Positions 8,454 through 16,099 of a DNA stretch of 64,000 bases are shown here, piece after piece (the first letter of the stretch is position 1; each line of letters starts with the position of its first letter). The stretch spans positions 434,001 through 498,000 of the forward strand of contig NC_015160.1 of assembly GCF_000190535.1 (NCBI RefSeq). The letters run 5' to 3'. The DNA comes from Odoribacter splanchnicus DSM 20712 (GTDB lineage Bacteria; Bacteroidota; Bacteroidia; Bacteroidales; Marinifilaceae). The translations under genes were made by a program, and so were the position numbers. The notes beneath the pieces are model-generated. The model made no database searches. It was not told the DNA's origin and worked only from the letters and a program-made list of their open reading frames with translations.

Positions 8454-10649
8454 TTAGTTGCCCAGTTCCAATTGATTCTTTACGAGGTTATAGTATGCAC
8501 CCCGCTTTGCCGTGAGTGCTTCGTGGTTGCCTGTTTCCACTACTTTGCCTTTATCCAATACCACTATCTGGTCGGCATTCTTCACCGTGCTTAATCGGTG
8601 TGCCACGATAACCACCGTCTTGCCTTTGTAGAACTCATCCAGATGTTCTACTATCATACGCTCGTTATTGGCATCGAGCGAGTTGGTAGCTTCGTCAAGG
8701 AAAATATAATCAGGGTTCTTATATACGGCTCTTGCTATTAGGATACGCTGTTTCTGTCCCTGACTCAAACCCACGCCATCACGACCAATCTTTGTGTTGT
8801 ATTTTAAGGGCAATCCCATTACATAATTGTGAATACAAGCAATCTCTGCAGCCGTCTGCAATCGCTGTTTGTCTATCTCCTTATCGTCTACGGCTATATT
8901 GCGAGCTATCGATTCAGAGAATATCACGCCGTCCTGCATCACCACGCCACATTGTCTGCGCCACCACTTTTTATTAAGTGTGTTTACATCTGTTCCACCA
9001 ATAGTTATTTGACCTCCCAATACGGGATAATAGCCCAGCATAAGTTTGATGAGGGTGGTTTTTCCGCTACCCGACGCTCCGACAATGGCTGTTACTTTGC
9101 CTTTGGGGATAGTGAGGCTAACATCATCTATAATAGTTTTCAGTGCATGTGGGTCGTATTTAAAGTTTATGTTTTCCATGTCTATACCCTTATCCTCTTC
9201 TTTCACAGAGGTCTCCAATCCTTGCTTTCCGTTCTCATCGTCCATACGGTGGATTTCGTTGATACGTTCAAGGCTTATCTTTACATCTTGTACGGAGTAG
9301 AAGAAACTCATCAGCTGTTCCACGGGCGAGTTAAGCTGCCCTATGATGTACTGCACGGCAAGCATCATACCCAGCGTGAGTTGTCCGTGAATAACAGCAG
9401 TTGCTGCCACCACGGTGATAACAATGTTCTTTAGTTCGTTGATGAAGATGCTGCCTGCCTCCTGCGTTTGTTGGAGCTTTAGCGATTTCATCTGTACGTT
9501 GAATAAATCAGCCTGCACGTCCTCCCATTCCCAGCGTCTGCGCTGCTCACAGTCTTGCAGTTTTATCTCCTGCATGGAGGTAATAAATTCGTAAGTCTTA
9601 TTATTGTTGATGGCTTGCTGCTCAAAGAGTTCGTAGTCGAGTACCTTTCTGCGCCTAAGAAATAGTGCAAGCCAACCGCCATAAAGCAGACTGCCAAGCA
9701 TGAAGATGGCAAAGACAAGCCAATTATAGGACAGCAGCACGATACTGAATACTACAAAGGTGAAAAGCGAGAACACAATACTGAGCGTTTGTTGTGTCAG
9801 AAACGAGTTTACACGGTTGTGGTCGCCCATACGCTGCATAAGGTCGCCCATCAGCTTGGTGTCGAAGAACGACATTGGCAGCTTTAAGAGCTTGATGAAA
9901 AAGTCGCTTACCAATGAAATGTTGATACGCAAAGAGATATGTAGTAAGAGCCAACGGCGGATAAAATCTATGGCAGTTCGACTAATGGTAAGCATCAGCT
10001 GTCCCAAGAGTATCAGCCAAATAAAGCCGATGTTCTGGTTTTTAATGCCCACATCTACGATTGATTGTGTGAGGAAAGGCAGAATGAGTTGCAGCAAGCT
10101 GCCAACGAGCAAGCCTAAAACAATCTGCCCGAAATACTTACGATATTGCTTAATGTAACCAAAGAGGAACTTAAACGAGCGTTCCTCTGTTGGCTGTTCG
10201 TCTGTCTGCTTTTCATAAAATGCAGGAGTAGGTTCTAAGAACATAGCGATACCCTTTTCCTCACCGCCCGAGTGGGTGCTAATCCAGTGCTTCTTAAATT
10301 CCTCGAGATTGTATTTAACAAGTCCCTTTGCGGGGTCAGCAATGTAGAAGGTCTTGCCTTTCTTAACCTTATACAGAACTACAAAATGATTTTGATTCCA
10401 ATGAAGAATACAAGGGTAATGAGCCTCCCAAAGTTTATTAATACTGATTCTTCCGCTGATAGTTCGTAATCCAAGTTGTAAAGCTGTTTCATTAATACCA
10501 AGTAATGAGACTCCTTCTGTGGTTGCAAAGCAAATTCTAGAAAGATATTCTATTGAATATTCGATTCTAAAAAAATTACATACCATCGCAAGGCATGCAA
10601 CTCCACACTCCATCGCATCATGTTGCTTAATAAAAGGGAAGTGATTCAT
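8454..10649 (-). CDS. C39 peptidase-containing ABC exporter (bacteriocin/RiPP type)
   Basis: The 731-residue protein cleaves double-glycine leader peptides and exports the product across the inner membrane. The N-terminal C39 domain shows Cys15 in KQHDAMECG, His88 in HWNQNHFVVLY and Asp105 in IADPAKG, so the catalytic set is complete. A six-helix ABC membrane domain follows (about 165-450). The ATPase has Walker A GASGSGKTT near 523, signature LSQGQKQR near 626 and Walker B YIFLDEAT near 646. It looks full-length and active. Its start codon overlaps the stop of the upstream beta-barrel gene (TTACAT at 10647-10652 on the plus strand), so the two are co-transcribed. Confidence 0.95.
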   Translation of the reverse strand: MNHFPFIKQHDAMECGVACLAMVCNFFRIEYSIEYLSRICFATTEGVSLLGINETALQLGLRTISGRISINKLWEAHYPCILHWNQNHFVVLYKVKKGKTFYIADPAKGLVKYNLEEFKKHWISTHSGGEEKGIAMFLEPTPAFYEKQTDEQPTEERSFKFLFGYIKQYRKYFGQIVLGLLVGSLLQLILPFLTQSIVDVGIKNQNIGFIWLILLGQLMLTISRTAIDFIRRWLLLHISLRINISLVSDFFIKLLKLPMSFFDTKLMGDLMQRMGDHNRVNSFLTQQTLSIVFSLFTFVVFSIVLLSYNWLVFAIFMLGSLLYGGWLALFLRRRKVLDYELFEQQAINNNKTYEFITSMQEIKLQDCEQRRRWEWEDVQADLFNVQMKSLKLQQTQEAGSIFINELKNIVITVVAATAVIHGQLTLGMMLAVQYIIGQLNSPVEQLMSFFYSVQDVKISLERINEIHRMDDENGKQGLETSVKEEDKGIDMENINFKYDPHALKTIIDDVSLTIPKGKVTAIVGASGSGKTTLIKLMLGYYPVLGGQITIGGTDVNTLNKKWWRRQCGVVMQDGVIFSESIARNIAVDDKEIDKQRLQTAAEIACIHNYVMGLPLKYNTKIGRDGVGLSQGQKQRILIARAVYKNPDYIFLDEATNSLDANNERMIVEHLDEFYKGKTVVIVAHRLSTVKNADQIVVLDKGKVVETGNHEALTAKRGAYYNLVKNQLELGN

Positions 10650-12808
10650 TACATTCTTTCTTTTTCTTCTTCATTAGAGTGTATCTTATCATGCTGGATT
10701 GCATGTTTTGACCCGGCAGAAAAACTAAATGTTACGCTGACAAAGAATTTTCGGGAAATGAAATCAAAGTCTGTACGGTGCTCAAAGTCACCGTTCTTGA
10801 ATATTTGTTGATTCTTTCCTCTGCTATTCAGCAAGTCTTTTACACCAAAATTGATATTCAGCTTGTCTTTCAAACAACTATAATCCCCCTCTATATCTAC
10901 TCCAAAGTAATCTGATTTCTGAATAAGATAAAGTTGTTTATAATGCCTGATATAGCGTAAATTAGCCATTGCAGTAAGTTGCTTGGACAACCTGAAACGA
11001 TTAAAACTTGACAGGACAAGCCCAAAGTCATTAACACGTTTGGTACTGTTCCGATAAAAGTTCTCACTTAGTTCGACATTACTTCTGCTATTCCATATAC
11101 CACACGTGAAAGGAAATTCCATGTATAAAGCTAATTTCTTTAAATTGCCATCATTTCTTAATGTGTAGCGCGTTTGTTGTTCGTTCATCTGTTCGTATAC
11201 CTCATTGATTTTCCTATCAATAAAAAATGCAGATAACGAGAAAACATATCTTGACTTCAAAACGAATTGTAATCCTGCATTGTACAGCAATTCGCCTTTC
11301 AGATTAGGATTACCTTCCTTATAAGATGTTTCGGACAGATGAAAAACAAATGGATTTACCATCTGATACGACGGACGGTTTATCGATTGCGTATAACTAA
11401 GCGACAGGGCATTCCCTTGTCCCATGTTTTTTCTCACAAAGAAAGACGGGAAGAAATTATTGCCTTTTTGGTTGTTATGTAATTGGGTTCTAACTCTTTG
11501 TTGGGTATTCCATTCTGTATATTCGTCACGTAGTCCCACTTGAAAATCCCAAGGTCGTGAGGAGTACCTGTACATTCCATATATCGCATATCGTTGCTCA
11601 TCATAACTGAAATTATCCCGTTGGTCAACATCTTCCGATAACACTCCTCCTAATGTCGTGTTTCCGAGATATAGCTTATTATCATAATTGATACCGGCAT
11701 TGACATACTTGACACCAAGCGTAAACTGATGGCGGTTGAAGAACTTTGTAAAATCTACCTGTGCACTATATATGTTGATGTGTTCGAATGAGGGTTGCGA
11801 TTTAGATATAATACTATCCCCACCTATACCTAAGGTGTATTTATTCTCATACTCGTACAAATCATGTTCTCTTTCTCCTACATAATCAGCAAGAAGGTTC
11901 AGCTTACTGCCCAGTGTATCTGTTTTCCATTCATAATTTAAAGTAACATTATTGGTATTAGGTCTTAAAGAGTATGGAGCATAACTTAGAATATTTGTTT
12001 GATTAGGACTATTATCGGTAACGGTAGAATGAACCCAACAGGCATTGGCATAATCCTTTGCATAGTTGCCCGACCATTCTACACCTAAATAATGCTTCGG
12101 AGATATATAAAAGTCGATGCCCAACTTAGGCATATAATAAAGACTTTTATCTGTAGTTTCAGATATACTGTTGATTGTAATGTTTTGTCCATAGTCGCTT
12201 TCGGATATCTTACTATGACTTGCCGACTGCCCTAACGCCATATTAGCATAAAGAGCAACGTTCCCCCACGAATAGGTTACCCCTGCAAATTCCGAAAATA
12301 GATTCTTGCTTTTCCGTTCGTATTCACTGCCCACATAACCTGATAGTCCGTACTCATGTTTCTTCTGACGGTTAATAACAAGAACACCCGTGCCTCCTTC
12401 TGCATCATACCCGGCTGTTGCCTGAGGCAGCAACTCCAAATTCTTTATATCATTACCGCGCAAGGATGATAAATATCTTTTGAGCTGCGCCCCACTTAAC
12501 CTTACCAATTTTCCATTTTCATATATTTTGATACCATTGCCCATAATGGTAATACCACCTTCTCCATCATAATTTACACCCGGAATCAAATTCAAAATAT
12601 TAGAAAGAGAACGTGCCTTTAACAATTTACTATGTTCTACACTAACTATCATTCTGTCAGCTTTATATTGAACAAATGGTCTTTCTGCTAATACAGTTAC
12701 TTCAGAAAGATTTATTGTGTCTGACATTGAGGTAGGTTTGTTCTGTGCAAAGCCCGTTAGTACACATTGCAAAAAACAAAAAGAAAGAATGTATAAATAC
12801 TTTTTCAT
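10649..12808 (-). CDS. Outer-membrane beta-barrel protein of the RiPP locus (TonB-receptor-like)
   Basis: The 719-residue protein starts with a signal peptide (MKKYLYILSFCFLQCVLTGF). It then has a plug-like region (LSEVTVLAERPFVQYKADRM, SLSNILNLIPGVNYDGEGGI, IKIYENGKLVRLSGAQLKRY) and a long beta-barrel ending in SRKFFVSVTFSF. It lacks the carboxypeptidase-like domain seen in many relatives. Such proteins sit beside Bacteroidota peptide exporters and may pass the product through the outer membrane; that role is inferred from context. The ATG at 12808 overlaps the stop of the radical SAM remnant (ATGA), which favours it over a TTG 15 bp upstream. Confidence 0.88.
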   Translation of the reverse strand: MKKYLYILSFCFLQCVLTGFAQNKPTSMSDTINLSEVTVLAERPFVQYKADRMIVSVEHSKLLKARSLSNILNLIPGVNYDGEGGITIMGNGIKIYENGKLVRLSGAQLKRYLSSLRGNDIKNLELLPQATAGYDAEGGTGVLVINRQKKHEYGLSGYVGSEYERKSKNLFSEFAGVTYSWGNVALYANMALGQSASHSKISESDYGQNITINSISETTDKSLYYMPKLGIDFYISPKHYLGVEWSGNYAKDYANACWVHSTVTDNSPNQTNILSYAPYSLRPNTNNVTLNYEWKTDTLGSKLNLLADYVGEREHDLYEYENKYTLGIGGDSIISKSQPSFEHINIYSAQVDFTKFFNRHQFTLGVKYVNAGINYDNKLYLGNTTLGGVLSEDVDQRDNFSYDEQRYAIYGMYRYSSRPWDFQVGLRDEYTEWNTQQRVRTQLHNNQKGNNFFPSFFVRKNMGQGNALSLSYTQSINRPSYQMVNPFVFHLSETSYKEGNPNLKGELLYNAGLQFVLKSRYVFSLSAFFIDRKINEVYEQMNEQQTRYTLRNDGNLKKLALYMEFPFTCGIWNSRSNVELSENFYRNSTKRVNDFGLVLSSFNRFRLSKQLTAMANLRYIRHYKQLYLIQKSDYFGVDIEGDYSCLKDKLNINFGVKDLLNSRGKNQQIFKNGDFEHRTDFDFISRKFFVSVTFSFSAGSKHAIQHDKIHSNEEEKERM

Positions 12809-13560
12809 AGGGACTTTGGACAATTTACGTCAGGATAATCCCAATGTTTTGTGCCATATTTTCTTACAATATCTCTATAACATACTTGTTTAGGAATTCT
12901 ACAAGCTTCATAGTCTTTACAGGTCTTACATGGACTTTCATCTGATATATTAGATTGTTTGAGATAATAAAGATTCAAAGCTGCTTCTGAATTCCAAATA
13001 TCATTAAGTGATTGTTCTAAAATATTACCCACAATAAATTTAGGATGCCAGTATAATTCTTCACAAATAGTAACATTTCCATCTGGCAGAACAAATAATT
13101 GGAGATAATTACCAGAGCAAACACTTCTTTCATTAAACTTAGCCCAAGTCTTAGTGGAAGAGTTTGTATCTTCTTTATCAAGACCTGAAGATAAGATTGG
13201 AAAGTTAGCCTTATTCTGTAATTTTTTACACAATGCAGATATAGATGCTTGAGCCTCCTTTGTGGGAGCAATTGTCCCTTGAATGGCGGAATTTACATAT
13301 ATAGATTCTCCGCCTATATCAGGCTTCCAATAAAGAATGTTGGACAGACTTTTTATAAAGTGAAATATTGATATAAAGTCCTCTTTTGTAGAATTCCTTT
13401 GTGTTAAAATTGAATGTATTGCAACTCTTATATCATATTTGTCTAAAAGTTGTAGAGTCTGTTTTACATTTTCAATATATTTGTTATTTATTCCTAACAT
13501 TCGATTTAATGTTTCTGGAATTAGAGAATCAAGTGAAAATTGCAGTTGGGTGCATTTATT
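12805..13560 (-). pseudogene. Radical SAM/SPASM peptide maturase, 5' half missing
   Basis: The surviving frame encodes the second half of a radical SAM barrel (ENKCTQLQFSLDSLIPETL, KQTLQLLDKYDIRVAIHSIL) and a complete-looking SPASM domain with cysteines in RSVCSGN, GNVTICEE, CKTCKDYEAC and PKQVCYRD. The N-terminal part with the CxxxCxxC motif that binds the catalytic cluster is absent, because upstream the frame meets a stop near 13606. An internal ATG at 13500 would give 231 residues without that motif. The protein cannot do standard radical SAM chemistry. The upstream sequence becomes the precursor peptide gene in another frame, as if a deletion joined the two genes. Confidence 0.85.
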
Positions 13561-13691
13561 TTCAGAAAGAAAACTACAGGATGATCTGCAGTTTTGTCGG
13601 ATAAGTTATCGCCACCTGTCAATGTTACCATTTCTGATTTTAAGAGAACTTCAGACTCCTCTAAAAAACTCTTTTTAATTAAATCTTTCAT
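13521..13691 (-). CDS. Double-glycine leader precursor peptide (possible fusion at its 3' end)
   Basis: The 56-residue peptide begins MKDLIKKSFLEESEVLLKSE and continues MVTLTGG, with Gly26-Gly27 at the place where C39 peptidases cut. The leader is acidic/hydrophobic, as in Bacteroidales double-glycine natural-product precursors. The following segment, DNLSDKTADHPVVFFLKINA, has no obvious modification pattern. The last nine residues overlap, in another frame, DNA that encodes the radical SAM remnant, so the native core peptide has probably been lost or altered. It is the first gene of the operon. Confidence 0.6.
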   Translation of the reverse strand: MKDLIKKSFLEESEVLLKSEMVTLTGGDNLSDKTADHPVVFFLKINAPNCNFHLIL

Positions 13692-13789
13692 AAGGACTAT
13701 ATAAATATGCCTACTCGTTACTATTAGCTTTTCGGCTACCACTCCTGTTTACCAGTATGGTCTGGATATAATATTGTCAACTTGGCTAT

Positions 13790-13830
13790 CCAATATAAAC
13801 TCACCCTTGTAGGGATAGTTTCTCTATTGG
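13790..13830 (-). other. Structured leader hairpin upstream of the precursor gene
   Basis: On the minus transcript the arms CCAATA, AAACT and (A)CCCT pair with AGGG, AGTTT and TATTGG, giving a long interrupted stem (13790-13807 with 13811-13830 and a 3-nt loop). It lies about 100 nt before the precursor start inside a predicted 280-nt leader. There is no T run after it, so it is more likely a regulatory or stabilising structure than a terminator. Confidence 0.4.
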
Positions 13831-13974
13831 AATCAAAAAGCATAGTTTGAAGCATGGATTTTTAGGCTTCGCTTTACCCTCCGTTACATACTCGAACTCT
13901 ATTCAATATGTTGGAGGTGATATATGGGGTAAGAACAGTACTACTTTCATAAGCATATTTTATTGTTGTTTTTG

Positions 13975-14004
13975 CAAAAATAGTCTTTTTTCTTTAGATT
14001 GCAA
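13975..14004 (-). promoter_or_regulatory. Bacteroides-type promoter for the RiPP operon
   Basis: Read on the minus strand there is TTG (14004-14002), a 19-nt spacer, and TATTTTTG (13982-13975), which matches the -33 and TAnnTTTG -7 elements of Bacteroides vegetative promoters. Transcription would start near 13968, leaving a leader of about 280 nt before the precursor peptide start at 13691. A 17-codon frame (MLMKVVLFLPHISPPTY) lies in that leader. Confidence 0.6.
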
Positions 14005-14045
14005 GAAATTTGCCCGGAATTTCAATGAAAGTCGAAAATTTAATA

Positions 14046-14230
14046 ATTAAACTGCCGTAAAATGCACACTAATTGACCTTTGGGCATATTCATGGCTGTT
14101 CGTTTTGACATGTATGTGTCCGTATGTCCCATCTATGGAATTTTTCTCACGATTTCTTGGAAGGTTGGTGTTTATCTGCAAATTTTCGTATAGTTTTCTA
14201 CGTTTCATACATAGCAAAAATATGAAAGCA
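14046..14230. other. Non-coding spacer between RiPP operon promoter and helix-turn-helix genes
   Basis: I see no convincing gene in this A/T-rich stretch. Apart from the promoter on its right flank and the hairpin at 14235-14274, no repeat or conserved motif stands out. Confidence 0.4.
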
Positions 14231-14234
14231 AAAG

Positions 14235-14274
14235 GCCTCTACCATGTATTTTGTATAAAATATATGGTGGAGGC
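14235..14274 (-). terminator. Hairpin after the helix-turn-helix gene pair
   Basis: GCCTCTACCAT (14235-14245) pairs with ATGGTGGAGGC (14264-14274) with one mismatch, and an inner ATTTT/AAAAT pairing. It lies 34 bp past the stop of the minus-strand gene ending at 14308, and is flanked by A/T-rich sequence. It probably ends that transcript. Confidence 0.5.
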
Positions 14275-14307
14275 AATTCCAATAAGATAAAGAGAGTATT
14301 CTCCTGC

Positions 14308-14598
14308 CTATACTTTATATTTCTCTTCCAACAACCATTCTAAGTCCGAAGCCTTATAAAGTATTTTCCCTGCAAACTGTGTGTAGGGAATAATCCTCTT
14401 GTCCCGATAGTCCTGCAAGGTGCGTGGGCTGATATACAGCTTCTCGCATACTTCCTTACCTGTAAGAAAATGCTCACCGCCAAATAGCGGCTTGTGTGTC
14501 TGTGCCACTTCCTTAATTCTCTTGCTTACTCCGCTGATAGCTGACAGCACCACCTGCATATCGTCAGCCTCTATATTCAAATCTCTTACCTGTTCCAT
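14308..14598 (-). CDS. Helix-turn-helix (MerR/excisionase-like) protein
   Basis: The 96-residue protein has a DNA-binding helix-turn-helix in its second half: FLTGKEVCEKLYISPRTLQD, then YRDKRIIPYTQFAGKILYKA and SDLEWLLEEKYKV. Such proteins occur in pairs in Bacteroides conjugative and mobilizable elements and may act as excisionases or regulators. It follows a related gene on the same strand after 11 bp, and a hairpin follows it. Confidence 0.85.
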   Translation of the reverse strand: MEQVRDLNIEADDMQVVLSAISGVSKRIKEVAQTHKPLFGGEHFLTGKEVCEKLYISPRTLQDYRDKRIIPYTQFAGKILYKASDLEWLLEEKYKV

Positions 14599-14609
14599 AA
14601 TCTTCGTGT

Positions 14610-14912
14610 CTATTTGTTGATTTTAGTTTTTCCCGTTTCAGCTTTCTCCGTTTTTGTTTGGAGCAACTGTTCCACGTCCTCACGCTTGTAGTAGCACTTA
14701 TGCCCGATTTGGGCAAAGGGCAACACACCCGTATCACGGTAGTGCTGCAAGGTGCGCTTGCTGATATTAAGCAGCCTGCACACATCACCGTTGTGCAGCC
14801 AATCGGTGTGCCTGCTTCGTTCCCCGAATGCCTTGTGGCAGGTCTCGGCAAGGTTGAGTATTTCGTTCCTCAGCTTTGCCCAATTTGAATCCGTAATGAT
14901 AAAATATCCCAT
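14610..14912 (-). CDS. Helix-turn-helix protein of a mobilizable element
   Basis: The 100-residue protein starts at MGYFIITDSNWAKLRNEILN and carries NGDVCRLLNISKRTLQHYRD, then TGVLPFAQIGHKCYYKREDV. The fold and motif are the same as in the next gene, so the two are probably paralogues. The ATG at 14912 is preferred over codons up to 14999 because a promoter lies at 14977-15007 and GGAA precedes this ATG. It is likely a regulator or excisionase of the element. Confidence 0.85.
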   Translation of the reverse strand: MGYFIITDSNWAKLRNEILNLAETCHKAFGERSRHTDWLHNGDVCRLLNISKRTLQHYRDTGVLPFAQIGHKCYYKREDVEQLLQTKTEKAETGKTKINK

Positions 14913-14976
14913 TTCCTTATTATTGTTTTGTTTGTAATTTCTTTTTGTTTTGCGCTTCATCGCACATTTCTGCCTG

Positions 14977-15007
14977 CAAAAGTAGGATGTGTTTTCCATA
15001 CCTCAAA
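14977..15007 (-). promoter_or_regulatory. Promoter of the helix-turn-helix gene pair
   Basis: On the minus strand TTTG (15007-15004), a 19-nt spacer and TACTTTTG (14984-14977) form a textbook Bacteroides promoter. Three 10-bp-spaced repeats lie directly upstream of the -33 box. Confidence 0.7.
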
Positions 15008-15011
15008 GCAA

Positions 15012-15038
15012 CAGGGAAGAGCAGGGAAATACAGGGAA
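15012..15038. repeat. Three CAGGGAA iterons with a 10-bp period
   Basis: CAGGGAA appears at 15012-15018, 15022-15028 and 15032-15038. One helical turn separates the copies, which puts all three on the same face of the DNA. They abut the -33 element of the helix-turn-helix promoter and look like a regulator-binding array. Confidence 0.6.
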
Positions 15039-15224
15039 CTTGAAGGAAAAGGCAACGCATTTCATCGACTGGCATTTACACTTTTTGCCATATTTTCTTC
15101 TTTCACCATTCGTTTAGTGTAAAGATACGTCGTGCCGATACAATTCTATCGATGTTGTTCAAGTGGCAGCTTGTGGCACTTTCAATGTAGCCAAACGCTA
15201 CCACATCTCTGCACAGATTCTATC

Positions 15225-15255
15225 GTTTGCAATATCGGTGCAGAATATTGCAAAC
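15225..15255. repeat. 11-bp perfect inverted repeat upstream of the mobilization remnant
   Basis: GTTTGCAATAT (15225-15235) and ATATTGCAAAC (15245-15255) are perfect inverse copies with a 9-bp spacer. It lies in the otherwise gene-free interval 15039-15464. Possible roles are an operator or part of a transfer origin. Confidence 0.5.
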
Positions 15256-15464
15256 ATGCGCAAGGGGTACACTATTGTTTTTGCCTTTTCTTGTCGTTTT
15301 ATCCTCTGTTTTGGCTTAAATCATCTTTTTTCTTTTCCCACCTCCATAAAAAACATGTGAACTTTATAGCAGACGGGCGCAACATTATGCAAGCACTCCC
15401 TGAATGCTTGGAACTTTCCTGTTCTCTTCATAACTTCACTCTTGGAAACCAAACCAAGCATATA

Positions 15465-15872
15465 ATGAAAAAGAATGCAGATAAAGGTAAATCGGAGGGA
15501 GGAAACAATATGCCCAAGCAAAGGAAGACTTCCTCCAAAAACGGTGAGATAGAAACTTATCTCTCCTCTCGCTATGAGTTCAGATACAACACGGTATTGG
15601 GAAGAACCGAAAGGAAAGAACAACCTGATACTGGTTATCAACTCGTACCTCCAAGCCGTTCCTCAATTTCACGAGACAATGACACTCCACGAGCGCAGAA
15701 TCCCATTGGTGCGGTGGCAGACACCATTGTTAGTGCAGCCGATGAAGTTGTGGAAGGGTTAGGCGATTTGATTACACCATCCACACAAGGCAATGACTAT
15801 GCTGAAACAGCATGGCAGCGCAAACTTAGAAACCAAGCCAACAGAAAGAAGAAGCGAAGACGTGGATTATAG
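15465..15872 (+). pseudogene. Fusion of VapE-like N-terminus and relaxase C-terminus
   Basis: The 135-codon frame starts MKKNADKGKSEGGNNMPKQR and passes through IETYLSSRYEFRYNTVLGRT, which matches the start of the VirE/VapE-like primase proteins of Bacteroides elements. After about residue 60 it becomes NPIGAVADTIVSAADEVVEG, then AWQRKLRNQANRKKKRRRGL, which matches the basic C-terminus of Bacteroides mobilization relaxases. The middle of both genes, and anything between them, appears deleted in frame. It may still be translated but can do neither job. Confidence 0.65.
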
Positions 15873-15924
15873 TCCAATCACAAATCGCATTATAAAAGTG
15901 CAGAAAGAAGAATATCTCATTAAA

Positions 15925-15979
15925 AACGCTTGTTATTCGCAAGCAAAGTATTATCTTTGCAAACAGAATAACAAGCGTT
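15925..15979 (+). repeat. Nested palindrome with an embedded promoter
   Basis: The outer arms AACGCTTGTTATTC (15925-15938) and GAATAACAAGCGTT (15966-15979) are perfect 14-bp inverse copies. Inside, GCAAAG and CTTTGC form a second palindrome around TATTAT. The same bases supply TTG (15930-15932), a 19-nt spacer and TATCTTTG (15952-15959), a perfect Bacteroides promoter facing right. No gene follows before the susD remnant. Confidence 0.65.
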
Positions 15980-16031
15980 CTTTGTTAGGCAGAAAACAGC
16001 GGAGCCAAGTAGTTCGCTCGTTTCCAAATCG

Positions 16032-16062
16032 TTACCTATTTAGTTTTACCAACAAGGTAACT
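16032..16062. repeat. Short inverted repeat near the right end of the insert
   Basis: GTTACCT and AGGTAAC, about 30 bp apart end to end, lie some 40 bp inside the right boundary. They could be part of an integrase-binding site. The stretch 15873-16095 holds no gene. Confidence 0.3.
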
Positions 16063-16099
16063 TCTTTATTTTCAATAAGTTGTATTTTAAGAATTATCT

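Larger units (their letters stand above)
7613..16095. mobile_element. Relic of a Bacteroides-type mobilizable element carrying a RiPP locus
   Basis: About 8.5 kb of A/T-richer DNA separates the 5' part of a susC from the 3' part of a susD. It contains a peptide-export operon on the minus strand, two tandem helix-turn-helix proteins of the kind found in Bacteroides transposons, and a fused VapE-like/relaxase remnant. No integrase, transposase or complete relaxase is present, so it cannot be self-mobile. The boundaries are set by where SusC and SusD homology stops (about 7612 and about 16098) and are good to some tens of bases. No convincing target duplication was found, as expected if host DNA was deleted. 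Confidence 0.7.

Noticed and set aside
13847..14050. Plus-strand frame MKHGFLGFALPSVTYSNS
   Set aside because: It lies antisense to the RiPP leader and promoter, has no ribosome-binding site and no domain.
15132..15464. Upstream extension of the VapE-like fusion frame
   Set aside because: The open frame extends leftwards but is Cys/Phe-rich noise containing the inverted repeat; coding resemblance begins only at ATG 15465.
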